A stretch of DNA of 64,000 bases from Hoskinsella mucinilytica (GCF_045223415.1 NZ_JBEQZJ010000004.1:1-64000); one strand, 5' to 3'. Positions 8,664 through 18,847 are shown, numbered from the stretch's first letter. Numbers and translations: made by a program. Notes: generated by a model from the letters alone, not told the origin.

Positions 8664-9275
8664 TTATAGCCAAGAAACCTTGTTTTCTGTACCATCTTTG
8701 ATTTTCTTGATATTCCCACGATGACGATAAACAACTAGAACCGTCAATAGCCAACTGGCAATGATGATCTCTATACTGATATTCATTTGCATGATAGTAA
8801 TATAAATACTGCTCGCAAGTGCGGCTACCATACTGGCAAGAGATACCATCTTTCCAAGATATAATACCAATAGAAAACATAGTAAGGGTACAACGACATA
8901 CCATGCATTCGCAAAGGTAAAGATCGAAGTACTTAACAAAAAGCCAAACATTGTCGCAACTGCTTTACCGCCATGAAAACCTGCAAAGACAGGATAACAA
9001 TGACCGATTGCCGCAGCTAATCCTGCCCAGATACTGGCTTCTTTATCAAACTGTGCAACGATAGCAACTGCCAATACGACTTTTAAAATATCACAGGCAA
9101 TGACGGAAATACCGGCTTTTTTACCAAGAACTCGGCCGGCATTGGTGCCACCTAAATTTCCGCTCCCAAAATTTCGAACATCTGTTTTATAAAACAATTT
9201 TCCTATGACCAAAGCAAAGGAAATTGATCCCAATAGATAACCAAGACCTAGGTACCATATCCAATTCATATCCAT
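8664..9275 (-). CDS. plsY: Glycerol-3-phosphate acyltransferase PlsY
   Basis: A 203-residue multi-pass membrane enzyme that transfers the acyl group from acyl-phosphate to glycerol-3-phosphate, the first step of phospholipid synthesis. The family motifs FGSGNLGGTNAGRVLGKKAG and GHCYPVFAGFHGGKAVAT are intact. The start MDMNWIW is chosen because GAGGTG lies six bases upstream; an ATG eight codons earlier has no such site. It is divergent from parE-parC; plsY next to parE is also the arrangement in Bacillus and supports calling the neighbours topoisomerase IV. Confidence 0.95.
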   Translation of the reverse strand: MDMNWIWYLGLGYLLGSISFALVIGKLFYKTDVRNFGSGNLGGTNAGRVLGKKAGISVIACDILKVVLAVAIVAQFDKEASIWAGLAAAIGHCYPVFAGFHGGKAVATMFGFLLSTSIFTFANAWYVVVPLLCFLLVLYLGKMVSLASMVAALASSIYITIMQMNISIEIIIASWLLTVLVVYRHRGNIKKIKDGTENKVSWL

Positions 9276-9421
9276 ACATTTCACCTCAAATATGTTCATT
9301 TTTAAAGAACCGTATTTATTTTATCATTATTTTGGGTAATAGGAAAGAAAATCAGCGGAAAACCGAAAAAACTTTCTGAAATTATCTTCCTTTTTTGAAA
9401 ATCTAGGTTATAATTTATGGG

Positions 9422-9532
9422 TTGCAATGTCCCTTATCTCGTATAATGGACTGATGATAAATTGCAAAATAAAGTATATATTAGAGGGTATTTGTTTTAA
9501 CTTGCAATGTACCCTATCTCGTAAAATGAACT
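9422..9532. repeat. Two 31-bp near-identical repeats, 80 bp apart, upstream of parE
   Basis: The element TTGCAATGTnCCnTATCTCG followed by TAnAATGnACT occurs at 9422-9452 and 9502-9532, with 27 of 31 bases identical. Each begins with TTGCAA and carries TATAAT or TAAAAT 14 bases later, which resembles promoter hexamers but with spacing too short for a normal SigA promoter. A third TTGCAA lies between them. They fill the plsY-parE divergent region and may be paired operator sites or duplicated promoter elements. Confidence 0.6.
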
Positions 9533-9559
9533 AAATACATAGATAAGGAGAGTGATGGT

Positions 9560-11491
9560 ATGGCGGAAAAAGCATATGATGGAAGTAGCATACAGATTCT
9601 AGAAGGCCTTGATGCTGTACGGAAAAGACCGGGGATGTATATCGGAAGTACAGATGGTCGAGGACTTCATCATTTGGTTTGGGAAATCGTAGATAATTCG
9701 ATCGATGAAGCGTTGAATGGACATGGTGACACTATCAAGATCACAATTGAACATGATGGTAGTATCTGTGTTGAGGATGATGGTCGTGGTATGCCTGTAG
9801 ATATGCATGCAAGTGGGGTGCCTGCGTTACAGGTTATTTTTACGGTATTACATGCCGGAGGTAAATTCAGTGAAGCAGGAGGATATAAGACCAGTGGTGG
9901 ATTGCATGGTGTAGGTGCCAGTGTGGTCAATGCATTATGTGAATGGGTAGAGGTCAGTGTTTATCGTGACGGTAAGATCTATCGCATGAATTTCACAGAT
10001 GGCGGAAAGCATGTGAGTGAGTTAAAGGTCATTGGTAAAAGCAATAAGACAGGTAGTATGGTTCGTTTTATGCCGGATAAGCGTATTTTCTCTACAACGA
10101 AGTTTTCCTTTTCACAGATTGCAGAGCGAGCAAGAGAAGATGCATTTTTGATCAAAGGCCTAAAGTTGATCGTAAAGGATGAGCGTAAAGATAAGGAACG
10201 TGAAGAGGAATATCATTATGAAGAAGGTCTAAGTGCCTTTATGGAGTATCTCCATGAGGATAAACAGGTTTTCCATAAGCCGGTATCTTTTAGCGGGATG
10301 TCTAATGAAATCAAAGTGGATTGTTGTTTTCAATATACGGATGAATATCAAGAAAACATCTTTAGTTTTGTAAATATCGTACGAACAAAGGATGGTGGAA
10401 CACATGAAACTGGCGCAAAAAATGCATTCACCAAAGTATTTAACGATTATGCACGTAGGAATGGATTGTTAAAGGATAAAGACAAGAATTTTGAAGGTAG
10501 CGATGTCAGAGAAGGATTGACGATCATTTTATCTGTTGGTATTCCAGAACATTTGTTACAGTTTGAAGGGCAGACCAAGGGGAAACTTGGAACGCCTGAA
10601 GCAAAACCTTCAGTGGAAGCTTTGATATCTGAAAAGTTAAATTTCTTTTTAGAGGAAAATAAAGAGCTGGCGACGACCTTGATCAAAAAGATGCAACGTG
10701 CCAGTACCGCAAGAGAAGCAGCACGTAAAGCTAGAGAAGATGCTCGTAAAGGTAAAAGTAAAGGTAAGAGTGAGAAAATACTTTCCGGAAAACTTGCCAG
10801 TGCGCAATCTAAGGATGCACGCAAGAAAGAGCTTTATCTTGTCGAGGGTGATTCTGCGGGTGGTAGTGCAAAGCAGGGAAGAGATTCTAAATATCAAGCC
10901 ATTTTACCATTGCGAGGTAAGGTGCTGAATACAGAAAAAGCAAGTATCAATAACATTGAGAAAAACGAAGAATTGAATACCATCATTCATGCATTGGGAG
11001 CTGGTGTAGGTGCTAATTTCCATGCTGAGGATTCTAGTTATCATAAAGTCATTATCATGACCGATGCCGATACAGATGGTGCTCATATTCAGATTTTGTT
11101 GTTGACGTTCTTTTATCGCTATATGCGAGAGCTGATCGAGCAGGGAATGGTGTATATTGCACTTCCTCCTTTGTATAAACTTCAAAAGGGCAAAGAAATT
11201 GCTTATGCATGGACAGATGAAGAGCTAAATGAATTACGTAAGACTTTTCCGAAGGGATTTAATTTACAGCGTTACAAAGGTCTTGGTGAAATGAATGCGG
11301 ATCAGCTTTGGGATACGACGATGTGTCCTGAAACAAGAACCTTGATTCAAGTAACCATTGATGATGCAGTCATAGCTGAGAAAAGAGTATCGGTATTGAT
11401 GGGTGATAAGGCAAACCTTCGTCGTGATTGGATCGAAGCAAATGTTTCCTTTACTTTGGAAGATGATTATGATGTGGAGGCGAAGGCATGA
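9560..11491 (+). CDS. parE: DNA topoisomerase IV subunit B (ParE)
   Basis: The 643-residue ATPase subunit of a type IIA topoisomerase. The GHKL ATP site is seen in EIVDNSIDEAL, EDDGRGMPVD and GGLHGVGASVVNAL. The TOPRIM domain has EGDSAGGSAKQGRD at about residue 430 and DADTDGAHI at about 510 (Mg binding), and ends with the RYKGLGEMN motif. Length and the short N-terminus fit ParE or GyrB; location beside plsY and the four-base overlap with parC favour ParE. It would decatenate daughter chromosomes with ParC. RBS AAGGAGAG. Confidence 0.9.
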   Translation: MAEKAYDGSSIQILEGLDAVRKRPGMYIGSTDGRGLHHLVWEIVDNSIDEALNGHGDTIKITIEHDGSICVEDDGRGMPVDMHASGVPALQVIFTVLHAGGKFSEAGGYKTSGGLHGVGASVVNALCEWVEVSVYRDGKIYRMNFTDGGKHVSELKVIGKSNKTGSMVRFMPDKRIFSTTKFSFSQIAERAREDAFLIKGLKLIVKDERKDKEREEEYHYEEGLSAFMEYLHEDKQVFHKPVSFSGMSNEIKVDCCFQYTDEYQENIFSFVNIVRTKDGGTHETGAKNAFTKVFNDYARRNGLLKDKDKNFEGSDVREGLTIILSVGIPEHLLQFEGQTKGKLGTPEAKPSVEALISEKLNFFLEENKELATTLIKKMQRASTAREAARKAREDARKGKSKGKSEKILSGKLASAQSKDARKKELYLVEGDSAGGSAKQGRDSKYQAILPLRGKVLNTEKASINNIEKNEELNTIIHALGAGVGANFHAEDSSYHKVIIMTDADTDGAHIQILLLTFFYRYMRELIEQGMVYIALPPLYKLQKGKEIAYAWTDEELNELRKTFPKGFNLQRYKGLGEMNADQLWDTTMCPETRTLIQVTIDDAVIAEKRVSVLMGDKANLRRDWIEANVSFTLEDDYDVEAKA

Positions 11492-13983
11492 AAAAGAAAA
11501 TAGAAGAACCTGTAGTAACGCATTCTAGCATCATTACTTCACCTTTAGAAGAAATCATGGGTGATCGTTTCGGTAGGTATTCCAAATACATCATTCAAGA
11601 TCGTGCTTTACCTGATGCAAGAGATGGTTTAAAGCCAGTACAAAGAAGAATTTTATATGCAATGTTTGAGGATGGAAATCTATGGGATAAGGGTTATCGT
11701 AAATCCGCTAAGACAGTCGGTCTTGTAATCGGTAATTATCATCCACATGGAGATTCTAGTGTGTATGATGCCATGGTTCGTATGTCTCAGGAATGGAAGA
11801 TACGTACACCTCAGATCGATATGCAAGGTAATAACGGTTCGATCGATGATGACCCTGCAGCTGCCATGCGTTATACGGAAGCACGCTTAGGGAAGATCAG
11901 TGAATATTTATTAAGAGATATCGATAAAGATACGGTATTATGGGCACCTAATTTTGATGATACAGCATGGGAACCTACGGTACTACCGGCTCGTTATCCA
12001 AATCTATTGGTAAATGGTATTACAGGGATTGCGGCTGGTTATGCAACCAATATCCCACCACATAATCTAAATGAAGCCATTGATGCATGTATCTATCGTA
12101 TTCAACATCCTGATTGCAGTTTAGATGAGCTCATGCAGTTTGTAAAAGGACCGGACTTTCCAACCGGTGGTATCGTACAAGGTATTGATGGAATCAAGGA
12201 GGCTTTTGAAACAGGTAAAGGTCGTATCATGATTCGAAGTAAGGTTGAAATCGTACAGGAAAAAACTGTTCAACAGATCGTTGTACATGAGATACCTTAT
12301 GAGGTCATCAAAAGCAACATGGTAAAGAAAATAGATGATATTCGTCTGAATAAGAAAATTGATGGTATCTTAGATGTTCGTGATGAAAGCGATCGAAAAG
12401 GGTTGCGTGTCGTTGTGGATATCAAAAAGGATATGGATGCCAATGTCATCTTGAATTATTTATATAAAAACACGGATCTACAAGTTTCTTATAACTATAA
12501 TGTTGTTGCCATCGTCAACAAGCGACCGGTACAAATGGGACTTGCGGCGATGTTAGATGCTTTTATTGCTCATCGTAATGAAGTGATTTTGAAACGAAGT
12601 GCCTATGATTTAGACAAGAAACAACAGCGTTGTCATATATTGGAAGGTTTGATCAAGGCCATTAGTATTCTTGATGAAATCATTGCATTGATACGTGCTT
12701 CCAAAGACAAAGCAGATTCAAAACAAAAGATCATTGATGCTTTTGCATTTAGCGAGGCACAAGCAGAAGCAATCGTTACCATGCGTCTATATCGTCTGAG
12801 TAATACAGATATTTGTCAACTTCAAGATGAACATGAAACACTTGTAAAGGAAATTGCTCAGTTAGAAAGTATATTACATGATCCTAAGGTGTTACGTAAG
12901 GTCATGATCACAGAGCTGAAAGAAGTGAAAAAAGCTTTCCCTGTAGAACGTTTAACCAAGATCGAGGATGAAATCGAAGAGATCGTTATTGATAAGGTTG
13001 CGATGATCAACAGTGAACAGGTTATGTTTACTATATCCAGAGATGGTTATTTCAAGCGTGTTTCCATGCGTTCTTATGGTGCTGGAAATGATGCCATGAC
13101 CGGTTTAAAAGAAGGCGATCAATTGGTTGGTTGGGGTGAGGTCAACACATTAGATCATATCTTGTTCTTTACAAACCAAGGAACCTATGGTTATACACCG
13201 GTGTATGAAGTAGAAGAGGCGAAATGGAAGGATATCGGTAGTCATTTAAATAACACATTGAAAATATCCAGTGAAGAAAAGATTACCAATGCCTTTGTGG
13301 TTCGTACGTTTAAAACCAACGCTTATATGGTCTCAGTCACTTCAAAAGGCTTGATCAAGCGTACCAGTGTCATAGATTATGAGGTTAGTCGAAACAATAA
13401 GACCATGAGCAATATGAAATTGTTAGATTCCGATGAAGTGATCGGCACTTATGTTGCATATGATGGGGATGAAGTTCTTTTGGCAAGTCAGAATGGTTTT
13501 GTCAGTCGATATCCGGTTAGCTTGATTCCGATTACTTCACCAAGAAGTAAAGGTGTGAAGGCTATGAATCTGGTGGATGATCGCATTGTCAGTGCCATCA
13601 TTCATCATGAGGATGGGAAACAGCTTGTTGTGTTAAGTGATACACTTGCGATGAAACGCATCAAACTAAGTGATATCGATGTAACAGGACGTCCGACAAA
13701 AGGGGCTATGATTTGTAAAAAGGTCAAATCAAAACCATATCATATCGCATATATCGGAATTTACGATATCAATGATGAGATGATCATCAGTAATGATACC
13801 TATCATCGTTTCTTTGTGAAAGATATCGCCTTGATGAGCAAAGATGCGACATTCTCTACACCAATCAAGCATACAGGTGATTTTTATGTTTTATCGCCGC
13901 TTACACGTTTAGAACTTGTGGAGATGAGAGAACAACAAGAAGAAAATCAAGAACCGATAGATGAAGTAACCTTATTTGAGTAG
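11488..13983 (+). CDS. parC: DNA topoisomerase IV subunit A (ParC)
   Basis: The 831-residue DNA-breaking and rejoining subunit. The catalytic tyrosine is Tyr129 in AAAMRYTEARL. The quinolone-resistance region reads HPHGDSSVYDAMVRMSQ, with the wild-type serine and acidic residue, so no resistance mutation is evident. After the coiled-coil (about residues 370-500), the C-terminal half holds beta-pinwheel repeats such as GYFKRVSMRSYGAG and GLIKRTSV that wrap DNA. The GyrA-box seen in gyrase A was not recognised, which supports ParC. Translation is probably coupled to parE through an ATGA overlap. Confidence 0.9.
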   Translation: MKKKIEEPVVTHSSIITSPLEEIMGDRFGRYSKYIIQDRALPDARDGLKPVQRRILYAMFEDGNLWDKGYRKSAKTVGLVIGNYHPHGDSSVYDAMVRMSQEWKIRTPQIDMQGNNGSIDDDPAAAMRYTEARLGKISEYLLRDIDKDTVLWAPNFDDTAWEPTVLPARYPNLLVNGITGIAAGYATNIPPHNLNEAIDACIYRIQHPDCSLDELMQFVKGPDFPTGGIVQGIDGIKEAFETGKGRIMIRSKVEIVQEKTVQQIVVHEIPYEVIKSNMVKKIDDIRLNKKIDGILDVRDESDRKGLRVVVDIKKDMDANVILNYLYKNTDLQVSYNYNVVAIVNKRPVQMGLAAMLDAFIAHRNEVILKRSAYDLDKKQQRCHILEGLIKAISILDEIIALIRASKDKADSKQKIIDAFAFSEAQAEAIVTMRLYRLSNTDICQLQDEHETLVKEIAQLESILHDPKVLRKVMITELKEVKKAFPVERLTKIEDEIEEIVIDKVAMINSEQVMFTISRDGYFKRVSMRSYGAGNDAMTGLKEGDQLVGWGEVNTLDHILFFTNQGTYGYTPVYEVEEAKWKDIGSHLNNTLKISSEEKITNAFVVRTFKTNAYMVSVTSKGLIKRTSVIDYEVSRNNKTMSNMKLLDSDEVIGTYVAYDGDEVLLASQNGFVSRYPVSLIPITSPRSKGVKAMNLVDDRIVSAIIHHEDGKQLVVLSDTLAMKRIKLSDIDVTGRPTKGAMICKKVKSKPYHIAYIGIYDINDEMIISNDTYHRFFVKDIALMSKDATFSTPIKHTGDFYVLSPLTRLELVEMREQQEENQEPIDEVTLFE

Positions 13984-14006
13984 AGGAGAAGTTTCTCCTC
14001 TTTTTT
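13982..14006 (+). terminator. Intrinsic terminator after parC
   Basis: A perfect 8-bp stem (AGAGGAGA/TCTCCTCT) with loop AGTT is followed by a T run, starting at the parC stop codon. Confidence 0.9.
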
Positions 14007-14048
14007 CAATCATCAAAATATGGTACCATGAGTTTAGGAAGTGATGAT

Positions 14049-14813
14049 ATGATCAATAAGAAGCGACAAATCAAAAAACTAGAGAAAAAGGAACAAAAAC
14101 TATTGTATCGAAAGCCTTTGAGTGAGCCATTACAACAAAAGGTAAGGGAAAGGATTCCTGATAAAGCTATGCAGACTTTAGAATCTGCTTTTCAGACCTC
14201 TTTTTCCATTGTTTTCAAAAAGGGAAGTAAATGGATCGAAAAAGTCATAAAGTTAGAGGATCAACAAGCAATAGGAGCTTATTTGAAAAAAGAGTTTCAA
14301 CAAGAGGAAAGTCGTACCCATTTTAAGGCTTTTGATCAACGGATTCGCTCTACCAAGTTACATCATGTGTCATGGACACAAACAAAAAGTGGTGTGCTTG
14401 GGCTTCTTGGTATCGGTATTCCGGATATCCCACTTTATTTGGCTTCTTTGTTGGCTAGTGTATATACCATAGGTGCAACTTATGGATTTCATATCAAGGA
14501 AGAACAAGAAAAGGCATATGTGCTTTTGTTGTTATGTGCTGTTTGTGATGAAGAGGAACACAAACAACGATGGAAAACAGAACTAAATGAATTTACAGAA
14601 AGAGGTTCTCACTTTACATTACAGGAGTTGATTCCTTATGCGGCGCATGCATTGGCTTATCGAGAATTGCAAGCAAAATTTCTTCAAGGGATACCTTTGA
14701 TTGGCGTTGTTGGAGCCGTTATGAGCAGTACACTACAAGCAAACATCATTTCATTTGCACATGTATCATATAAAAAGCGATTATTAAAAGAAAAGGGACA
14801 CATCAAATTTTGA
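14049..14813 (+). CDS. EcsC family protein
   Basis: A 254-residue protein of the EcsC family, named after a gene of the Bacillus ecs ABC transporter operon but of unknown activity. The glycine-rich hydrophobic segment GVLGLLGIGIPDIPLYLASLL around residue 120, followed by ASVYTIGATYGF, is the family core. A second hydrophobic patch (LIGVVGAVMSST) lies near the end. The start is set at MINKKRQIKK because TAGGAAGTG precedes it; an ATG 21 bases upstream lies before that site. It stands alone, with terminators or promoter-like DNA on each side. Confidence 0.75.
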   Translation: MINKKRQIKKLEKKEQKLLYRKPLSEPLQQKVRERIPDKAMQTLESAFQTSFSIVFKKGSKWIEKVIKLEDQQAIGAYLKKEFQQEESRTHFKAFDQRIRSTKLHHVSWTQTKSGVLGLLGIGIPDIPLYLASLLASVYTIGATYGFHIKEEQEKAYVLLLLCAVCDEEEHKQRWKTELNEFTERGSHFTLQELIPYAAHALAYRELQAKFLQGIPLIGVVGAVMSSTLQANIISFAHVSYKKRLLKEKGHIKF

Positions 14814-14864
14814 CATTTCCTTATGGGTTCTATGATATAATGGACACATTCGAGGAGTGAAACT

Positions 14865-16643
14865 ATGAATCAAACAACCATAGAATTAGAATGTCATGCA
14901 TTACATAAGGATATCGATCAATTAAAGTTAAAATCTAATAGATATTCGACCATACGTTTTTTTGTGATCATCGGTGTGCTTTTTAGTCTTTATCAAGGCA
15001 GTGTGAATCAATCATTTTGGTACTTACTTGCCATCGTTTTGACAGTTGCTTTTTTATATGTTGCAAGACTTCATTATCTTTTAAAAGTAAAATTGGAAGA
15101 AACGCAAACCTATCTGAATGTTTATGAGGATATCTTGAAGCGTAAAAGTGATGAATGGAAAAACTTTGAACAAACCGGTAAGGAATTTATGAAGGAATCC
15201 ATGACACAAGCATATGATTTGGATCTTTTTGGTAAATCCAGCTTATTTCAATACCTCAATGTAGGTGCTACCATAGCCGGGAAAGAGGCTTTGGCGACTT
15301 TATTAACATTGAAGTCAACAGATGCCACCTCTATGTTCAGACGACAGGAAGCTGTCAAAGAGGCAATGGAATCCAAACACTTTACCTTGCGAATGAATAT
15401 GCTTTCTAAGCTGTTTTCAAAGCATGCGAAAAAAATAAAGAAAAAGAAGATGGATTCTTTTTTGGCTTTTATGGAAGAACCGATTCCACCATATGCTTTT
15501 TTGATCAAGGTCCTTTCTTTTCTTTTGCCTGTTCTTTCTATACTCGCCAGTATCCTGACAGGCTTTTTCAACTTATCACTCTCTTATGCTTTGGCTGCGT
15601 TTACGCTTACTTTATGTTTTGCAATGTTGGGTTTTATGAAAAACAATGCACAGTTATCTTATGTAGAAAGCATGCATGCGTTGATACAGGATTATGAAAA
15701 AATGTTTTCTTGTATGTCACAACAAGCATTTGAATCAGCATTTTGGAAGGATTTAAAACATCAATTGCAAGATGCGGATCAAGGCATCCGTGAATTAAAC
15801 CGCATTCTTGGTTTTGTTCGAATCAGAAGCAATTCTGTGATGTTTATAATTATCAATGGTTTTACTGCAATTGATTATCATTGTGTCAATGCTTTAAGAG
15901 ATTGGAAAAACACATATGGGACACAAGTACGTCACTGGTTAGATGCGATTGGTGAAGCGGAAGCTATCCTTTCTTTGACTCAGTTATGTTTTGCAAAGGA
16001 TCAGGTGTGCTTTGCGAGCATCAAAGAAGGTGCTCCCAGTATACAAATGATAGAAGGCAAGCATCCATTGATCAAAGAATCAGATGCTGTCGCAAATAGC
16101 ATTACGATGGAACATGGCTCATATGTAATTACCGGTAGTAACATGTCAGGAAAAACGACCTTCCTTCGTACCATTGGTGTGAATATGGTTTTGTTTCAGG
16201 CAGGAGCACCGGTATGTGCAACAAGCTTTCAGGCGACTCCTGTGTCCATATATACCTCTATGCGAGTACATGATGATGTCAGTGAAGGTATTTCTACGTT
16301 CTATGCTGAAATATTACGTATCAAGCAAATGATGGAGGCTAGCAAGCGTCAAGATAACATGTTGGTTCTCATTGATGAAATCTTTAAAGGAACCAATAGC
16401 GCAGATCGTATCCTTTGTGCAAAAGAAGCAATCATGAAGCTTCATTTACCACATGTCATCACCGTGGTAAGTACTCATGATTTTGAACTTTGTGATTTAG
16501 AAAAAGATGACAAGGTCCATGCCATCAATTACCATTTCTCAGAATATTATGAGGAAGATACCATCTGTTTTGATTATTTATTAAAAGAAGGAAGATGCAC
16601 TACAACAAATGCAAGACAGTTAATGAAGTTAGCTGGCTTTTAA
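14865..16643 (+). CDS. Membrane-anchored MutS-like ATPase
   Basis: A 592-residue protein that keeps only the MutS core and ATPase domains. The P-loop GSNMSGKTTFLRTIG is near residue 425, LVLIDEIFKGTNS near 505 is the Walker B/signature region, and VVSTHDFEL is the switch histidine. The mismatch-binding N-terminal domains of MutS1 and the Smr nuclease of MutS2 are absent. Instead there are hydrophobic segments at about residues 31-66 and 213-258, giving perhaps four membrane spans. This architecture is a recurring but uncharacterised MutS branch in Bacillota. Mismatch repair should not be assumed. RBS GAGGAGTG; topB follows by 10 bases. Confidence 0.8.
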   Translation: MNQTTIELECHALHKDIDQLKLKSNRYSTIRFFVIIGVLFSLYQGSVNQSFWYLLAIVLTVAFLYVARLHYLLKVKLEETQTYLNVYEDILKRKSDEWKNFEQTGKEFMKESMTQAYDLDLFGKSSLFQYLNVGATIAGKEALATLLTLKSTDATSMFRRQEAVKEAMESKHFTLRMNMLSKLFSKHAKKIKKKKMDSFLAFMEEPIPPYAFLIKVLSFLLPVLSILASILTGFFNLSLSYALAAFTLTLCFAMLGFMKNNAQLSYVESMHALIQDYEKMFSCMSQQAFESAFWKDLKHQLQDADQGIRELNRILGFVRIRSNSVMFIIINGFTAIDYHCVNALRDWKNTYGTQVRHWLDAIGEAEAILSLTQLCFAKDQVCFASIKEGAPSIQMIEGKHPLIKESDAVANSITMEHGSYVITGSNMSGKTTFLRTIGVNMVLFQAGAPVCATSFQATPVSIYTSMRVHDDVSEGISTFYAEILRIKQMMEASKRQDNMLVLIDEIFKGTNSADRILCAKEAIMKLHLPHVITVVSTHDFELCDLEKDDKVHAINYHFSEYYEEDTICFDYLLKEGRCTTTNARQLMKLAGF

Positions 16644-16653
16644 AGGAGAAGAT

Positions 16654-18834
16654 ATGAAATCAATCGTATTAGCAGAAAAACCATCTGTTGGAAAAGAACT
16701 AGCGAGAGTACTTGGCTGTAAGAGCTTGAAAGAAGGCTATGCAGAAGGAAATCAATATATTGTAACATGGGCATTGGGGCATTTGGTAGAACTATATGAT
16801 CCTCAGGATTATGACAAACGATTAGAATCATGGAATATGGAAGATCTTCCTATGTTACCTGAACCAATGAAACTAAAGGTAATGAAGGAAACTTCTCGAC
16901 AATTTCGTGTAGTAAAAGCACAATTACAACGTCAAGATGTGAAAGAACTTATCATTGCGACAGATGCAGGAAGAGAAGGGGAATTGGTCGCTCGTTGGAT
17001 CATCAAACTATGTGGCTTTCATAAACCATTGAAACGATTATGGATATCTTCTCAAACAGATAAGGCCATCAAAGAAGGCTTTGCTCATTTAAAAGATGCC
17101 AAGGAATATGAAACACTTTATCAAAGTGCAGTATGTAGAGCAGAGGCAGATTGGTTGGTTGGCTTAAATGTTACCAGAGCATTGACTTGTCGCTTTAACG
17201 CACAACTCTCTGCAGGACGTGTACAGACACCGACCCTTGCGATGATCGTATCAAGAGAAGAAGAAATAAAAAAATTCAAGCCGGTTGAATATCAGACGAT
17301 GCGTATAGAAACCGCAGGATTTACGATGCAATATCATGATGAGAAAAAGCAAATGCAAATCTTTGATAAAAACATTGCTCAACAAATTGCGAAAGATTGT
17401 AAACAACAAAACATCATCATTCAAGAAGTGAAGAAAAGTAGAAAAAAGGAATTGCCTCCATTACTATATGATTTAACAGAGCTACAAAGAGATGCCAATC
17501 AACGATTTGGTTTTAGTCCCAAACAAACATTAAATCTTATGCAAAGTTTGTATGAGACCCATAAATTATTGACCTATCCAAGAACAGACTCCCGTTATAT
17601 CAGTGATGATATCGTAGCTACCTTAAAAGAACGTATGCAAGCAATTCGTGTAGATGTTTATGAACCCTATGTGAATCAGATTTTAAAAGCAGGTATCAAA
17701 GTAAATCATCGTATTGTCGATAATCAAAAGGTATCCGATCATCATGCCATCATTCCTACTGAGGAATATGTAGAATTACATCGTCTATCCAGAGATGAAA
17801 AGTGTATTTATGATCTTGTCATACGTCGTTTTCTAGCAGTTTTCATGGCGCCGAGTGAATATGATGTTACCAAGGTTGAAGCAACGTGCCAAACGCATCA
17901 TTTTAAAACAAGTGGAAAGGTCGTAAAAGAAGCAGGATGGCGTACACTTTATCATATCAAAGATGTATTTGAGGAAGAGGAAGAAGAAACAAGTGATCAA
18001 ACTTTGCCTGATATCAAAGAGAACCAAAGCTATCCGATCAAACAAATAGTATTATCTACTCACTTTAGCAAACCACCGGCTCGATATAGTGAAGCCACGC
18101 TGTTATCGGCAATGGAACATCCCGGTAAATTTATACAAAACGCAAAAATGAAATCCATTTTGGAAGATGCCAATGGTATCGGAACCGTTGCGACCAGAGC
18201 TGATATCATAGAAAAGCTTTTAAAAGCGAATTATGTAGAAAAACGAGGGAATTTCATTTATCCATTAAGCAAAGGGATTCAATTGATTTCCTTGGTACCG
18301 CAAGATTTGCGTTCTCCTTTATTAACCGCAAAATGGGAAGAACGACTAACAAAGATTGCACAAGGAAAAGACTCGGATGTAGCGTTTAAAAAAGAAGTGA
18401 GAAAGTATGCAAGTGCTTTGGTTGAAGCAGTAAAACATAGTGAAGCAAACTATCGTCATGATAATATGACACAGAAAAAATGCCCGATTTGCGGAAAGAA
18501 CATGTTGGAGATAAATGGAAAACGAGGAAAGTTACTTGTATGTAGTGATCCTTCCTGTAAACATAAACAACAACTTTCCTTTCTCAGCAATGCCCGTTGC
18601 CCGAATTGCCATAAAAAGTTAACTGTAGTGGGTGAAAAAGAGAAACGTTTATATACTTGTGGATGTGGTTTCCGTGAGAAATTTGACCGATTCAATGAAA
18701 CCTTAAAAAAGAAGAGCAACAAAGCCGGTAAACAAGAACTAAGGGCATATATGAAAAAACAGGAACAAGAAGTCAAACAAGAAAAAAGCGCCTTTCAGCT
18801 GGCGTGGGAAGAGGCACAAAAGAAACAATCTTAA
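16654..18834 (+). CDS. topB: DNA topoisomerase III
   Basis: A 726-residue type IA topoisomerase. MKSIVLAEKPSVGKELA starts the TOPRIM domain, and ATDAGREGELVARWI holds the metal-binding acids. LLTYPRTDSRYI contains the active-site tyrosine near residue 307. Two cysteine motifs in the tail (CPICGKNM...CSDPSCKH and CPNCHKKL...CGCG) form zinc ribbons, followed by a lysine-rich end. The enzyme would resolve single-stranded DNA crossings behind forks and during recombination. It is likely co-transcribed with the MutS-like gene (RBS AAAGGAGAAG) and the acetyltransferase that follows. Confidence 0.95.
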   Translation: MKSIVLAEKPSVGKELARVLGCKSLKEGYAEGNQYIVTWALGHLVELYDPQDYDKRLESWNMEDLPMLPEPMKLKVMKETSRQFRVVKAQLQRQDVKELIIATDAGREGELVARWIIKLCGFHKPLKRLWISSQTDKAIKEGFAHLKDAKEYETLYQSAVCRAEADWLVGLNVTRALTCRFNAQLSAGRVQTPTLAMIVSREEEIKKFKPVEYQTMRIETAGFTMQYHDEKKQMQIFDKNIAQQIAKDCKQQNIIIQEVKKSRKKELPPLLYDLTELQRDANQRFGFSPKQTLNLMQSLYETHKLLTYPRTDSRYISDDIVATLKERMQAIRVDVYEPYVNQILKAGIKVNHRIVDNQKVSDHHAIIPTEEYVELHRLSRDEKCIYDLVIRRFLAVFMAPSEYDVTKVEATCQTHHFKTSGKVVKEAGWRTLYHIKDVFEEEEEETSDQTLPDIKENQSYPIKQIVLSTHFSKPPARYSEATLLSAMEHPGKFIQNAKMKSILEDANGIGTVATRADIIEKLLKANYVEKRGNFIYPLSKGIQLISLVPQDLRSPLLTAKWEERLTKIAQGKDSDVAFKKEVRKYASALVEAVKHSEANYRHDNMTQKKCPICGKNMLEINGKRGKLLVCSDPSCKHKQQLSFLSNARCPNCHKKLTVVGEKEKRLYTCGCGFREKFDRFNETLKKKSNKAGKQELRAYMKKQEQEVKQEKSAFQLAWEEAQKKQS

Positions 18835-18847
18835 GGGAGGTGTGGTT

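Noticed and set aside
10447..10928. Several overlapping short frames on both strands inside parE
   Set aside because: They are composition shadows of the Lys/Arg/Ala-rich segment of parE.
9560..13983. gyrB-gyrA instead of parE-parC
   Set aside because: plsY adjacency and the absence of a recognised GyrA-box in the second protein favour topoisomerase IV, although the families are close.
11488..13983. Quinolone-resistance substitution in ParC
   Set aside because: The HPHGDSSVYDAM segment has the wild-type serine and acidic residue.
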